Assembly (NCBI RefSeq): GCF_021502675.1
Contig: NZ_JAKFHA010000049.1
Location: forward strand, 1-62,906
Direction of reading: 5' to 3'
Length of the DNA stretch: 62,906 bases
Origin: Yinghuangia soli
GTDB taxonomy: Bacteria > Actinomycetota > Actinomycetes > Streptomycetales > Streptomycetaceae
Shown in pieces: positions 7,078 through 15,444 of the stretch. The position numbers and the translations under genes are program-made. A model generated the notes under the pieces. It made no database searches. It saw only the letters and a list, made by a program, of their open reading frames with translations, and was not told where the DNA came from. Numbering within the stretch: the first letter of the stretch is position 1; each line of letters opens with the position of its first letter.

Positions 7078-7773
7078 TCAGCCCGCTTCGACGCCGGTGG
7101 CGGAGTGCGGGGCGCCGACCGGCTTCGACTCCGGGGAGCCGCGCTGGCGCAGGTAGATCGACAGGATCACCATCGAGGCGATCGCCAGGAGCTCGGACTG
7201 CCAGTTCTGCAGTGTGCGGTTCCAGAAGTCGGCCGAGGCGACGTACTGGGCCCAGCCGACCGGCGCCTGGAGGTCGCGGAGCCGCTGCTCGTTGAACGCG
7301 GCGGTGCCGGTGACCGACTGGGCCAGCCAGCACAGGACGAAGATCGTGCCCATCACCAGGCCGAGGGAGCGGGAGTAGAGGCTCTGCCGCCACCCGCGGG
7401 CTCCGGCCCACGCGGGCGATTCCGGCGTCGCGTGCGGTCCCATCCGCTGTTCCTCGTCGGTCCCCCGGCCTGCCGTGCCGAGCTTCTTCGACTCGGGGGA
7501 ACCGCGCTGCAGCAGCCAGATCGTCGCGGTGATGTAGAGGAAGAACTGCAGGTACTCGGACTGCCAGTTCTCGGTGACGTCGACCGCGAAGTCGGAGGAG
7601 GTCACGTACTCCGCGACCGAGATCTCGGCGAAGCCGCCGACCGCGAGCTGGTCGTTGAACTCCGCGCACCCGGCCAGCGCCTGGCCGACGAGGGTGACAA
7701 GGAATGCCGCGAGGAAGGCCAGCCCGAGGGCATTGTCGCGCAGGAATCCGCCCGTCCGGCGCGCGGCGGTCAT
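7078..7773 (-). CDS. DUF6766 membrane protein with internal duplication
   Basis: This 231-aa protein has four hydrophobic helices arranged as two homologous halves. Each half has a long first helix, a strongly conserved ENWQSEYLQ / QNWQSELLA motif, a second helix and an LLQRGSPESK / LRQRGSPESK end. I recognise it as the DUF6766 family. The internal repeat spans about residues 8-98 and 130-222. The ATG at 7773 overlaps the stop of the 30-aa peptide gene (ATGA). It is the last gene of a three-gene overlapping operon. Function is unknown; a membrane stress role is inferred from context only. Confidence 0.88.
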   Translation of the reverse strand: MTAARRTGGFLRDNALGLAFLAAFLVTLVGQALAGCAEFNDQLAVGGFAEISVAEYVTSSDFAVDVTENWQSEYLQFFLYITATIWLLQRGSPESKKLGTAGRGTDEEQRMGPHATPESPAWAGARGWRQSLYSRSLGLVMGTIFVLCWLAQSVTGTAAFNEQRLRDLQAPVGWAQYVASADFWNRTLQNWQSELLAIASMVILSIYLRQRGSPESKPVGAPHSATGVEAG

Positions 7774-7862
7774 CGCTGCATCAGCCCGAGCGCGGTGAAG
7801 TAGGCCAGGCCTGACGCGATGAGCAGCAGGCAGAGGACGAACAGCGTACGCACGTCTGTCAC
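7770..7862 (-). CDS. 30-aa single-span membrane peptide
   Basis: A GTG at 7862 opens a 30-residue frame, VTDVRTLFVLCLLLIASGLA followed by YFTALGLMQR, a single hydrophobic helix with short polar ends. Its start overlaps the lipoprotein stop (GTGA) and its stop overlaps the DUF6766 start (ATGA). This makes a coding role much more likely than for a random short frame. It is probably a small membrane partner of DUF6766. Confidence 0.65.
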   Translation of the reverse strand: MTDVRTLFVLCLLLIASGLAYFTALGLMQR

Positions 7863-8278
7863 CGGCCCTTGATGTCGCACCGGTACGGCCGTTCGTGCGG
7901 CTGCTCCTGGCAGCCGGCCGCGACCACACGCCAGCCGCCGGGGAACCGGGCGAGGAAGACGGTGTCGTCGGCGAAGACGACCCGGGCCTGGTTTCCCTGC
8001 ACATTCGTCCGACTGGCGGAGCCGCCTGCGGCGGGTAGTTCCTGCTCGCCGAGTGCCTGCGCACACTCGGCTTTGCCGGCCTGCGCGACTTCCTCGCGCG
8101 TGGCGGGCGCCAACCCTTCGCACGCCGCAGCGGTGTCCCCGTCGTGGAGGGCTCGGCGGAAGCCGACCGCGGCGGCAGCGGCGTCGCCCTGCCGTTCGGA
8201 CAGGGAGGCGCAGCCGGCGACCGCCAGCAGGGCCGCGGTCAGGACCGCGGTCCGCACGCACAGGGTCGGCTTCGGCAC
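7859..8278 (-). CDS. Predicted lipoprotein
   Basis: This 139-aa protein has a signal peptide (TAVLTAALLAVAGC) with a lipobox ending in VAGC, so it should be lipid-anchored on the outer face of the membrane. Four further cysteines are spread through the mature part, in ACEGLAP, AECAQAL, AGCQEQ and YRCDIKG. They may form disulfides. The GTG at 8278 is preferred over an ATG at 8308 because GGAG sits 8 bp upstream and gives a normal-length signal peptide. It leads the overlapping operon with the 30-aa peptide and DUF6766. The mature domain is not recognised. Confidence 0.82.
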   Translation of the reverse strand: MPKPTLCVRTAVLTAALLAVAGCASLSERQGDAAAAAVGFRRALHDGDTAAACEGLAPATREEVAQAGKAECAQALGEQELPAAGGSASRTNVQGNQARVVFADDTVFLARFPGGWRVVAAGCQEQPHERPYRCDIKGR

Positions 8279-8374
8279 GTGCGCGCTCCTGCCGCTGGGG
8301 CGTTCCATAGAGCGGTCAGCGTAGGCATACCGACCTGCGGACCGGCCCGCGCGGGACGGGCGCGTCGGACGGAA

Positions 8375-8397
8375 GTACCCGCTTGCAGTAGTGAGCC
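8375..8397 (-). promoter_or_regulatory. Weak SigB-type promoter candidate
   Basis: GGGTAC (8375-8380, minus strand) has GGCT only 13 bp upstream (8394-8397), one base short of the accepted range. It lies 97 bp before the lipoprotein operon. Confidence 0.3.
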
Positions 8398-8408
8398 GTG
8401 CCGGGCCG

Positions 8409-8477
8409 TCAGCCTTCGACGATGCTGCGGACGTTGTCGATGCCGCCGCATTTCTCGGCCAGTCCTCGGACGGTCAC
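8409..8477 (-). CDS. Possible 22-aa peptide coupled to the alcohol dehydrogenase
   Basis: A GTG at 8477 overlaps the dehydrogenase stop (GTGA) and reads VTVRGLAEKCGGIDNVRSIV then EG before a stop. The overlap and biased codon use suggest translation is possible, but it could equally be the remnant of a longer gene. I see no known motif. Confidence 0.3.
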   Translation of the reverse strand: MTVRGLAEKCGGIDNVRSIVEG

Positions 8478-9655
8478 GGCTGCAGCAGCACCTTGACGCA
8501 GCCGTCGCGCTTGTCGCGGAACATCTCGTACGCCTCCGGCGCCTGCCCGAGCGGCACCCGGTGAGTGGCGAACTCCTCGGTGCCCAGCGGGTCGTCGTCG
8601 GTGAGCAGGGGCAGCATGTCGTCGACCCAGCGGCGGACGTTGGCCTGCCCCATGCGGAGCTGGATCTGCTTGTCGAAGAGGGTGAGCATCGGCAGCGGGT
8701 CGGCCATGCCGCCGTAGACACCGACCACCGAGAGCGTCCCGCCGCGGCGCACCATGTCGATGCCCGCGTACAGCGCACTCAGCCGGTCGACGCCCGCCTT
8801 GCGCATGAGCTTCTCGGCAAGCCGGTCGGGCAGGAAGCCGGTCACCTGCTGCGCGGCCTTGGCGACCGGTGCCCCGTGGGCCTCCATGCCGACCGCGTCG
8901 ACGACCGCGTCCGGGCCGCGCCCGGAGGTCGCCTCGCGTACGGCCGCCGCGATGTCGTCATGATCGCGCAGGTCCAGCGCCTGCGCGCCGCGTGCCTCCG
9001 CGCGCCGAAGGCGCTCCTGGACGCGGTCCACCGCGATGACGCGGATGTCTCCGCGGTGCGCGGCGATGCGTACGGCCATGTCGCCGATGGGCCCGAGTCC
9101 GAGGACCGCGAGGGTGCCGCCTTTGGGGACGTCGGCGTACGCGACGGCCTGCCACGCGGTGGGCAGCACGTCGGACAGGTAGACGAAGCGGTCGTCCGGC
9201 GGGCCGTCCGGCACCTTGATGGGGAGGTGGTCGCCGAACGGTACGCGGAGCAGCTCGGCCTGGCCGCCGGGGACCGATCCGTACAGCCGGGTATAGCCGA
9301 ACAGCGAGCCTCCGGTGCCCTGTTCGCGGTTCTGGGTGGTCTCGCACTGGGAGTGCAGGCCTTGGCCGCACATGAAGCAGGTGCCGCACGAGACGTTGAA
9401 GGGGACGACGACGCGGTCGCCCGCCTTCAGGGTCCTCACCTCCGCGCCGACCTCCTCGACGACGCCCATCGCCTCGTGGCCGAGGATGTCGCCCGCGGTG
9501 AGGAAGGGCCCGAGCACCTCGTACAGATGCAGGTCCGATCCGCAGATGCCGGTGGAGGTCACGCGGACGATCACGTCGGTCTGCTCCCGGATCACCGGGT
9601 CGGGCACGCTCTCCACCCGGACGTCCTTGCGACCTTGCCAGGTCACGGCTTTCAT
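8474..9655 (-). CDS. Zinc-dependent alcohol dehydrogenase (formaldehyde-dehydrogenase-like)
   Basis: This 393-aa medium-chain dehydrogenase has the catalytic zinc ligands in TGICGSDLH and GHEAMG. The structural-zinc cysteine cluster is around residues 97-112 (CGTCFMCGQGLHSQC) and the Rossmann motif is VLGLGPIG. The insert after the structural zinc loop (YTRLYGSVPGGQAEL) and a long substrate region resemble glutathione-independent formaldehyde and related aldehyde dehydrogenases. Function is NAD-linked oxidation of an alcohol or hydrated aldehyde in the cytosol. The ATG at 9655 has AAGGAG 6 bp upstream. It lies 46 bp downstream of an SDR gene on the same strand and probably shares its transcript. 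Confidence 0.95.
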   Translation of the reverse strand: MKAVTWQGRKDVRVESVPDPVIREQTDVIVRVTSTGICGSDLHLYEVLGPFLTAGDILGHEAMGVVEEVGAEVRTLKAGDRVVVPFNVSCGTCFMCGQGLHSQCETTQNREQGTGGSLFGYTRLYGSVPGGQAELLRVPFGDHLPIKVPDGPPDDRFVYLSDVLPTAWQAVAYADVPKGGTLAVLGLGPIGDMAVRIAAHRGDIRVIAVDRVQERLRRAEARGAQALDLRDHDDIAAAVREATSGRGPDAVVDAVGMEAHGAPVAKAAQQVTGFLPDRLAEKLMRKAGVDRLSALYAGIDMVRRGGTLSVVGVYGGMADPLPMLTLFDKQIQLRMGQANVRRWVDDMLPLLTDDDPLGTEEFATHRVPLGQAPEAYEMFRDKRDGCVKVLLQP

Positions 9656-9701
9656 GGCTGCTCCTTCAGTGCTGTCGGAATCTCGGCCGGCGTTTCTGCG
9701 G

Positions 9702-10706
9702 TCAGGTGGCCCGGGGCTCATTGAACCGGCGGGCGGCGCGTTCGCCGAGGACAGTTGCCTTGCGCACCCAGGCGGCGGTCCCGCCGGCCCGGGCGACGAT
9801 GCCCGGGAGGTCTTCACCCGCGGGCGCCTCGGGCGGTGCGTCGGGCAGGGCCCGGGCGGCCAAGGCCATGAAGCGTCCGGTCGTCGCGGGGGCGACGCCA
9901 TGGGCCAGGACGGCGGCTTTCGCGGCGGGTGTGAGGACGAGTTCCGCGCGGCCGCGGGCGGCGGCCCGGACGATGGCCCGGGCGGCGCGTTCGGCGTCCA
10001 TGGAGAGCAGCGGCATCGACGCGGCGGCGGCGAACCAGGCGTACTCGCGTTCGGCGCGGCCGCCGAAGCGGGCGGCGCGGTGCGAGCCGGTGCGCATGAG
10101 GCCGGGGACCACGGTGGTGACGGCGATGCCGGTCCCGGCGGTCTCGGCGCGCAAGCCCTCGGAGAATCCGACGGCGGCGAACTTGGCGCATGCGTAAGGC
10201 AGGAGGTGCGGGGCGGCGATGCGGCCGCCGAGCGAGGTCACGTTGGCGATCCGGGCCTGGTCCCGGGCCCGCAGTCCGGGCAGCAGGGCGAGGGTGAGCC
10301 GCATCGGGCCCAGGAACATCACGTCCATCGCGGACTGGAACTGCTCGGGCGTCAGTGCTTCCAAAGGCGCGACCGAGATGATCCCGGCGTTGTTGACCAG
10401 GGCATCGAGGTCGCCGAAGTGCTCGCCCAGGTCGGCGACGAGTTCGTCGACGCGGTCGGGTTCGCCCAGGTCGCAGACGAAGACCGCGGGCCGGTGGCCG
10501 GTCGCGTTCTCGATCTGATCGGCCGCCCGGCCGAGTTCGGCCTTGTCGCGGGCGCAGATCGCCACCCGGGCGCCGGCTGCGGCGAGTTCGCGGGCGATCA
10601 GCAGCCCGAGGCCGCGGGAACCGCCCGTGACCAGGGCCGTCCGGCCGCGGAACCATACGGGGGTGCGGCGGAGGGCAGCCGGTATGTGCACAGGCGTGGT
10701 GGCCAT
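9702..10706 (-). CDS. SDR family oxidoreductase
   Basis: This 334-aa short-chain dehydrogenase has TGGSRGLG for cofactor binding, NNAG, a catalytic serine in NVTSLGGRIA and YACAKFAAVGF. A further 100 residues beyond the core include hydrophobic stretches (ELVLTPAAKAAVLAHGVAP) and a basic C-terminus, a layout seen in actinobacterial SDRs associated with membranes. The substrate is unknown. The start at 10706 has GGGAGG 7 bp upstream. It is divergent from another SDR gene at 10832 and leads a probable operon with the alcohol dehydrogenase. Confidence 0.93.
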   Translation of the reverse strand: MATTPVHIPAALRRTPVWFRGRTALVTGGSRGLGLLIARELAAAGARVAICARDKAELGRAADQIENATGHRPAVFVCDLGEPDRVDELVADLGEHFGDLDALVNNAGIISVAPLEALTPEQFQSAMDVMFLGPMRLTLALLPGLRARDQARIANVTSLGGRIAAPHLLPYACAKFAAVGFSEGLRAETAGTGIAVTTVVPGLMRTGSHRAARFGGRAEREYAWFAAAASMPLLSMDAERAARAIVRAAARGRAELVLTPAAKAAVLAHGVAPATTGRFMALAARALPDAPPEAPAGEDLPGIVARAGGTAAWVRKATVLGERAARRFNEPRAT

Positions 10707-10797
10707 CGTGGCCTCCCTTCCGGGACATGCCGTCCCGTGCCCGGCCGCTGTCCGCTCCCGCAGCCCGCAAACCCGGGCGGCCGGGGACCGGACAGGT

Positions 10798-10822
10798 GTT
10801 TGCCGCTCCTGGCAGCGGACAG
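10798..10822 (+). promoter_or_regulatory. Degenerate SigB-type promoter candidate
   Basis: GTTT (10798-10801), 15 bp, then GGACAG (10817-10822), which matches GGGTAG at 4 of 6 positions. As at 3884 and 27249, exactly 9 bases separate it from the ATG at 10832. Confidence 0.3.
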
Positions 10823-10831
10823 CCGCTCGTT

Positions 10832-11845
10832 ATGACGACCACGCGCCACCACCCGCAGACTGTCGTGGTCACCGGGGCGACCGGTGGCGTCGGGCGAGCC
10901 GTGGTGCGCCGTTTCGCGGCGCGCGGCGACCGCCTGGTGCTGGTGGCCCGCGGGCGAGCCGGTCTGGATGCGGCGCTGGCCGAGGCCATGTCCGCGGGTG
11001 CGGACGCGATCGCCGTACAGGCCGATGTCGCGGATCCGGCCGCAATGGAGGCAGTGGCCGTGGCGGCCGTGGCCACCTTCGGACGGATCGACGTATGGGT
11101 CAACAACGCGTTCGTCGGGGTGTTCGCGCCGTTCACGCAGGTCACGGCCGTGGAGTTCAAGCGCGTGACGGAAGTGACCTACCTCGGCTACGTGTACGGG
11201 GCGCAGGCGGCCTTGCGCCGCATGGTCCCGGCCGACCACGGCACCCTGGTCCACGTAGGCTCGGCAATCGCCTACCGGGGCATCCCGCTGCAGACCGCGT
11301 ACAGCGGCGCGAAACACGCGCTGCAGGGCTGGCACGAGGCGCTGCGCTGCGAGTTGCTGCACTCGGGCACGAATGTACGGACCACCATGGTGCACCTGCC
11401 GGCCGTCAACACCCCGCAGTTCGACTGGGTCCGATCCAGGCTGCCGCGCGGCGCCCGGCCGGTGCCGCCGATCCACCAGCCGGAGGTGGCCGCGCGGGCG
11501 ATCGTCCACGCGGCGGACCACCCCGGGCGCCGGGAGTACTGGGTCGGGGCCAGCACCGCGGCGACGTTGATCGCCAACGCGGTGGCGCCCGGGATTTTGG
11601 ACCGGTACTTGGCCCGCACCGGCTACGCCGCGCAGCAGACCGATGAGCCGCGGGCTGCCGATGGCAGCGCACTCGGCAATCTGTGGCGGCCCGTGGACGA
11701 GTACCGCGACCACGGAGCGCACGGCCGCTTCGACGACCACGCCCAGGCGCACAGCGTCCAGGCCTGGGCGTCCCGCCACCACGGCACGATGGCGGCAGTA
11801 ATGGTGCTGGCCGCCGCCACCGTGCTGTGGCGGCGGCGTCGCTGA
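10832..11845 (+). CDS. SDR family oxidoreductase with C-terminal membrane anchor
   Basis: This 337-aa short-chain dehydrogenase has TGATGGVG for cofactor binding, NNAFVGVFAP in place of NNAG, a catalytic serine in HVGSAIAYRG and YSGAKHALQGW. The last 25 residues form a hydrophobic helix ending in RRRR, so the enzyme is probably tail-anchored with its catalytic domain in the cytosol. The ATG at 10832 is chosen because the fold starts directly after it. No ribosome site is visible, so initiation may be leaderless. It is divergent from the SDR at 9702-10706. Confidence 0.9.
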   Translation: MTTTRHHPQTVVVTGATGGVGRAVVRRFAARGDRLVLVARGRAGLDAALAEAMSAGADAIAVQADVADPAAMEAVAVAAVATFGRIDVWVNNAFVGVFAPFTQVTAVEFKRVTEVTYLGYVYGAQAALRRMVPADHGTLVHVGSAIAYRGIPLQTAYSGAKHALQGWHEALRCELLHSGTNVRTTMVHLPAVNTPQFDWVRSRLPRGARPVPPIHQPEVAARAIVHAADHPGRREYWVGASTAATLIANAVAPGILDRYLARTGYAAQQTDEPRAADGSALGNLWRPVDEYRDHGAHGRFDDHAQAHSVQAWASRHHGTMAAVMVLAAATVLWRRRR

Positions 11846-11872
11846 CCGCCTCCGTTCACCGGTGCGGGCCCG

Positions 11873-13489
11873 TCACCGCCCGAAGGCGAGCGCACCCGTC
11901 TTCCCGGAGCGGGGCTTGAGTCCTTCGCAGGACAGGCCGCCCGGTTCGCCGGTTTCGAAGTACGCGACCAAGTGGCTTGTGCAGTCCGGGGCGTAGAGCA
12001 CGGATCCGTGGGCGAAGTCCTTGACCGTGAAGACGGTTCCGCCGATGCGTTCGCGCATCTGCCCGGTCCACGGATACGGCGTCAGATACTCGTTCACGTG
12101 CCCGGACAGGACCGGCGACCCGCCGCGTCCGAGTTCGAAGCGCTGGGGAGGCAGGGTCCAGCCGGCGCACATGGGGCGCTGTACCGTCCAGGCCCCGGTG
12201 ACGGGGTGGTCGCGGAGGTGGTCGCGGTACTCGTCCCAGAGCGGCTCGAGTGCGCGCGTGCTGGTGTCCTCGTTGCACAGGTACGCCAATTGCGCGGTGG
12301 CGTTGAACGGTTCGGGTGCGCCTTCGGGAGGTGGCGGCGGGCCTTCGCCGAGGCCGCCCGCGACCTGCTTGACCGATGCGGGGGCCGGGCCGCCGTCGAC
12401 CGCGGTCCGCAGGTCGTGCAGGACCTGCGCGGCCTGTTCGTACTCCAGGTCGACGGCCGAGGCGAGGAACGCGACCAGGAGGCCGTCGAGCGGGGTCGCG
12501 ATATCGGTGAACCGCCAGGGGTCCGCGTCCGCGCGGCGCCGCATCGCCAGGACCTCGGCTGCGACCTCCTGTGCCGTGCCGCCGAGGCCGTAGGTGCTGT
12601 TCCGGTCGGCGAGCCATTGCGCGAAAAGGCCGAAGTTCCGTTCCACGATCCCGGCGGTGAAACCGAAGCGGTACGCAAGGTCGTGGGCACGCGGGGAGAC
12701 CACGCTGTCCAGCCACATCCGACCGGTCCTGGCGGGGAACATGCTGCGGTACACCGCGCCGAGCTGGGTCCCCCAGGAGACGCCGACGAAGTTCATCACC
12801 GGTTCGCGCAGCGCTTTGCGGACCAGGTCGAGGTCGCGAGCAGCGTCGGCCGTGGTCAGCCGGGCCAGGAAGCGCGCGTTCGAGGCGGAGCAGGCGGCGT
12901 TGTCCGCGGCGGTGCCTGCGTACCGCGCGGCGAATTCCGCTCGGGTGAGCGGGCCGGTGCCCGCTTCCCCGGCTCCGCCGCCGGGGTCGCCCGGACAGCT
13001 GTGCGAGGTGCTGTAGCCGACGCCGCGCGGATCGAAGCCGATCAGGTCGTACTTGTCGTTGAGCCGGGCGGCGGCCTGGTTGTCGACGATGGTCGTGATC
13101 GGCATCAGGTAGCCGCCGGCGCCCGGGCCTCCGGGGTTCATCGCGAGCACGCCGAGCCGGTTCGCCCGGTCCTTGGCCTTGAGCCGGGTCAGCGCGACGG
13201 AGATCCGCTCGCCGCCCGGCTGCCGGTGGTCCAGCGGCACACTGACGGTCCCGCATTCCGTGCGCGCCCAGAGCTCGCGGAACCGGGCCTGGTCGTCGGG
13301 TCGGATGCCCAGGAAGCCGAGGGTCTCGTCGGAGTACTGCGGGCAGGCCTGCCATGCGACGGCCGCGGCGGCGGGGGAACTCCCGGGGCCGGGCGTCGCG
13401 GTGCGGGCAGCGGCGATGCCGGAGCCCGCGAGGGTGAAACCCAGGCCGATGGCGGCGGCCAGGGCGGTCGGACGTCTGCGGCGCAACAT
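11873..13489 (-). CDS. Secreted alpha/beta hydrolase (TAP-like family)
   Basis: This 538-aa exported protein has an Arg-rich N-terminus and a hydrophobic signal segment (TALAAAIGLGFTLAGSGIAA). It has an alpha/beta hydrolase core with oxyanion sequence NPGGPGAGG, the DPRGVG element and the nucleophile in GVSWGTQ. A TAP-like C-terminal domain contains the late LTPY and FAHGS (catalytic His) segments. Relatives are secreted tripeptidyl aminopeptidases and proline iminopeptidase-like enzymes. The catalytic acid is unusual: the usual G-x-x-D-P-x-T-P stretch reads GHVNEYLTP, with Asn-Glu where Asp is expected. The ATG at 13489 is chosen for signal-peptide length. It is divergent from the kinase gene at 13612. 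Confidence 0.9.
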   Translation of the reverse strand: MLRRRRPTALAAAIGLGFTLAGSGIAAARTATPGPGSSPAAAAVAWQACPQYSDETLGFLGIRPDDQARFRELWARTECGTVSVPLDHRQPGGERISVALTRLKAKDRANRLGVLAMNPGGPGAGGYLMPITTIVDNQAAARLNDKYDLIGFDPRGVGYSTSHSCPGDPGGGAGEAGTGPLTRAEFAARYAGTAADNAACSASNARFLARLTTADAARDLDLVRKALREPVMNFVGVSWGTQLGAVYRSMFPARTGRMWLDSVVSPRAHDLAYRFGFTAGIVERNFGLFAQWLADRNSTYGLGGTAQEVAAEVLAMRRRADADPWRFTDIATPLDGLLVAFLASAVDLEYEQAAQVLHDLRTAVDGGPAPASVKQVAGGLGEGPPPPPEGAPEPFNATAQLAYLCNEDTSTRALEPLWDEYRDHLRDHPVTGAWTVQRPMCAGWTLPPQRFELGRGGSPVLSGHVNEYLTPYPWTGQMRERIGGTVFTVKDFAHGSVLYAPDCTSHLVAYFETGEPGGLSCEGLKPRSGKTGALAFGR

Positions 13490-13611
13490 CACACTCTTCT
13501 CTCGCGAGGAATCCACTGCTCGGTCCTCCGAGTTCTACGGGCCGACCGGCAACAGCACGGCTACGGACACTGTTGTCCGGCTGTTAACCCCGGCCCCCGC
13601 ATACTGTGCGG

Positions 13612-14766
13612 ATGCGGGTCTCGGAACACTGGCGGAGATGGTCGATCCGGACGCGTCTGACCTTGGTCTACGCGGCCCTGTCCCTGGCTTCGGGGACGGT
13701 TCTCATGGCGCTCATGGCGTTCCTGTTCTTCCGTCAGCCGCTTCTGGTCACGATGAAACCGGTCGATCCGCCGCAGCCGCCGATGCCGCCCGGCACCCGG
13801 TCCGCCGTCGTGGACGCCGTCGAACTCCTCCCGGTGAACGCGACCGTCACCCCGACCGGGGAGACGCTCCGGGTGTTCTTCGTCGAGGCGGCGGCCGGCC
13901 TGGCGGTGATGGCGGTGATCTCGACTGCGATCGGCTGGATCGTGGCCGACCGCGTGCTGCGCCCGCTGCGGACCATGACGTCGAAGACCCGGCTGATCTC
14001 GGCGCGGAATCTCCACGAGCGCCTTGCCCTCCCCGGTCCCCGCGACGAGCTTTCGGAACTCGGCGACACCATCGACCAGTTGCTCGCGCGCCTGCAGGCC
14101 GCGTTCGATGCGCAGCGGGGCTTCGTGGCCAACGCCTCGCATGAGCTGCGCACGCCGCTGGCCATGATGCGGACCTCGGTGGACGTCGCCGAAGGCAAGC
14201 CCGCGCCGGTTCCCCGGGAAGTCACTGTGCTCGCCGGCAAGCTCCGCGAAGGCCTCGACACCGCCGACCGGCTGCTGGCCGGGCTCCTGCTCCTCGCCCG
14301 CGCCCAGAGCGACGGCTTGGCGGGGATCGAGCGCGTCTCGCTGGCCGCGCTGGCCGCGGCGGCGATCGACGCCCGCGGCACCGCCATCGCCGCACAAGGC
14401 CTCTCCGTCGAGCTCCGCGGCGACGACGCGTACGTCAGCGGGAATCCCATGCTGCTCGCGGGCCTGGTCGAGAACCTCGTCGACAATGCGGTCTGCCACA
14501 ACGAGCCGGACGGCCGGCTCGGCATCACCGCGCGGACGCACGGCCCGCGCGTCCGCCTGGTGGTGGAGAACAGCGGGGAACGGCTCGACCCCGAGGCGGT
14601 GGGACTCCTGGGCCGGCCGTTCCAGCGGCTCGGCGCGGACCGTACGTCGCGCCCGGGCACCGGGCTCGGCCTGTCCATCGTCGCCGCGATCGCCGCCGCG
14701 CACGGCGGTGTCTGGCGCGCCTCGGCCCGGCCGCAAGGCGGACTGCGCGTGGAGGTGGAACTGTGA
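13612..14766 (+). CDS. Membrane sensor histidine kinase
   Basis: This 384-aa kinase has two membrane helices (about residues 18-42 and 88-110) enclosing a short extracytoplasmic loop of about 45 residues, followed by HAMP. The phosphoacceptor His is in ANASHELRTPLAMM. The ATP-binding domain carries the N-box VENLVDNAVCHN and the G-box GTGLGLSIV. The short sensor loop suggests it senses a membrane or envelope state. The ATG at 13612 has no ribosome site; a TACTGT five bases upstream could be a -10 for a leaderless message. It overlaps the response regulator start (GTGA). Confidence 0.95.
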   Translation: MRVSEHWRRWSIRTRLTLVYAALSLASGTVLMALMAFLFFRQPLLVTMKPVDPPQPPMPPGTRSAVVDAVELLPVNATVTPTGETLRVFFVEAAAGLAVMAVISTAIGWIVADRVLRPLRTMTSKTRLISARNLHERLALPGPRDELSELGDTIDQLLARLQAAFDAQRGFVANASHELRTPLAMMRTSVDVAEGKPAPVPREVTVLAGKLREGLDTADRLLAGLLLLARAQSDGLAGIERVSLAALAAAAIDARGTAIAAQGLSVELRGDDAYVSGNPMLLAGLVENLVDNAVCHNEPDGRLGITARTHGPRVRLVVENSGERLDPEAVGLLGRPFQRLGADRTSRPGTGLGLSIVAAIAAAHGGVWRASARPQGGLRVEVEL

Positions 14767-15422
14767 GGATCCTGGTCGTCGAGGACGTCCGGCGTCTCGC
14801 CGACGACATCGCCGAGGGACTGCGGGACCAGGGCATGGCCGTCGACGTGGCGTACGACGGGACATCGGCGTCCGAAAAAGTGGACATGCACGCCTACGAC
14901 GTCGTCGTGCTGGACCGCGACCTGCCCGGACTGCACGGCGACGTCCTGTGCCGGCAGATCACCGGCGCCGAGGACCCGGCCATGGTGATCATGCTGACCG
15001 CATCGGGCGCGCCCGGCGAACGCGTGTCGGGGCTGCGCATCGGTGCGGACGACTACCTCGCCAAGCCGTTCCACTTCCCCGAACTGGTCCTGCGCGTCCA
15101 GGCCCTGGCCCGCCGGAAACCGACGGCCCGGCCCCGCATCCTGAAGCGGGCGGACATCGAACTCGATCCGGTCATGCGCACGGCGACCCGGCACGGCTGC
15201 CCGGTGCGGCTCTCGCCCAAGGAGTTCTCGGTGCTGGAGGCCCTCATGCGCGCCGCGCCGGTGCCGCTGGGCACCGAGCAGCTCCTGGAGCAGGTGTGGG
15301 ACGAGAACGCCGATCCGTTCACGAAGACCGTCCCGGTCACCATCGGCCGCCTGCGCCGCAAGCTCGGGGCGCCCGAGGCGATCGCCACCATTCCGGGCGC
15401 AGGGTACGCCATCGCGGATTGA
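14763..15422 (+). CDS. OmpR-family response regulator
   Basis: This 219-aa regulator has a receiver domain with the acidic pocket in VVED, the phosphoacceptor Asp51 in VVVLDRDLPG and the switch Lys in DDYLAKPFHF. A winged-helix DNA-binding domain follows from about residue 125 to the end (LSPKEFSVLEALM to IPGAGYAIAD). The GTG start at 14763 overlaps the kinase stop by 4 bp, so the two are translationally coupled. The divergent secreted hydrolase at 13489 is the nearest candidate target; that is inference. Confidence 0.96.
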   Translation: MRILVVEDVRRLADDIAEGLRDQGMAVDVAYDGTSASEKVDMHAYDVVVLDRDLPGLHGDVLCRQITGAEDPAMVIMLTASGAPGERVSGLRIGADDYLAKPFHFPELVLRVQALARRKPTARPRILKRADIELDPVMRTATRHGCPVRLSPKEFSVLEALMRAAPVPLGTEQLLEQVWDENADPFTKTVPVTIGRLRRKLGAPEAIATIPGAGYAIAD

Positions 15423-15444
15423 GCCCTCGTCGGAGAACGCGGCT

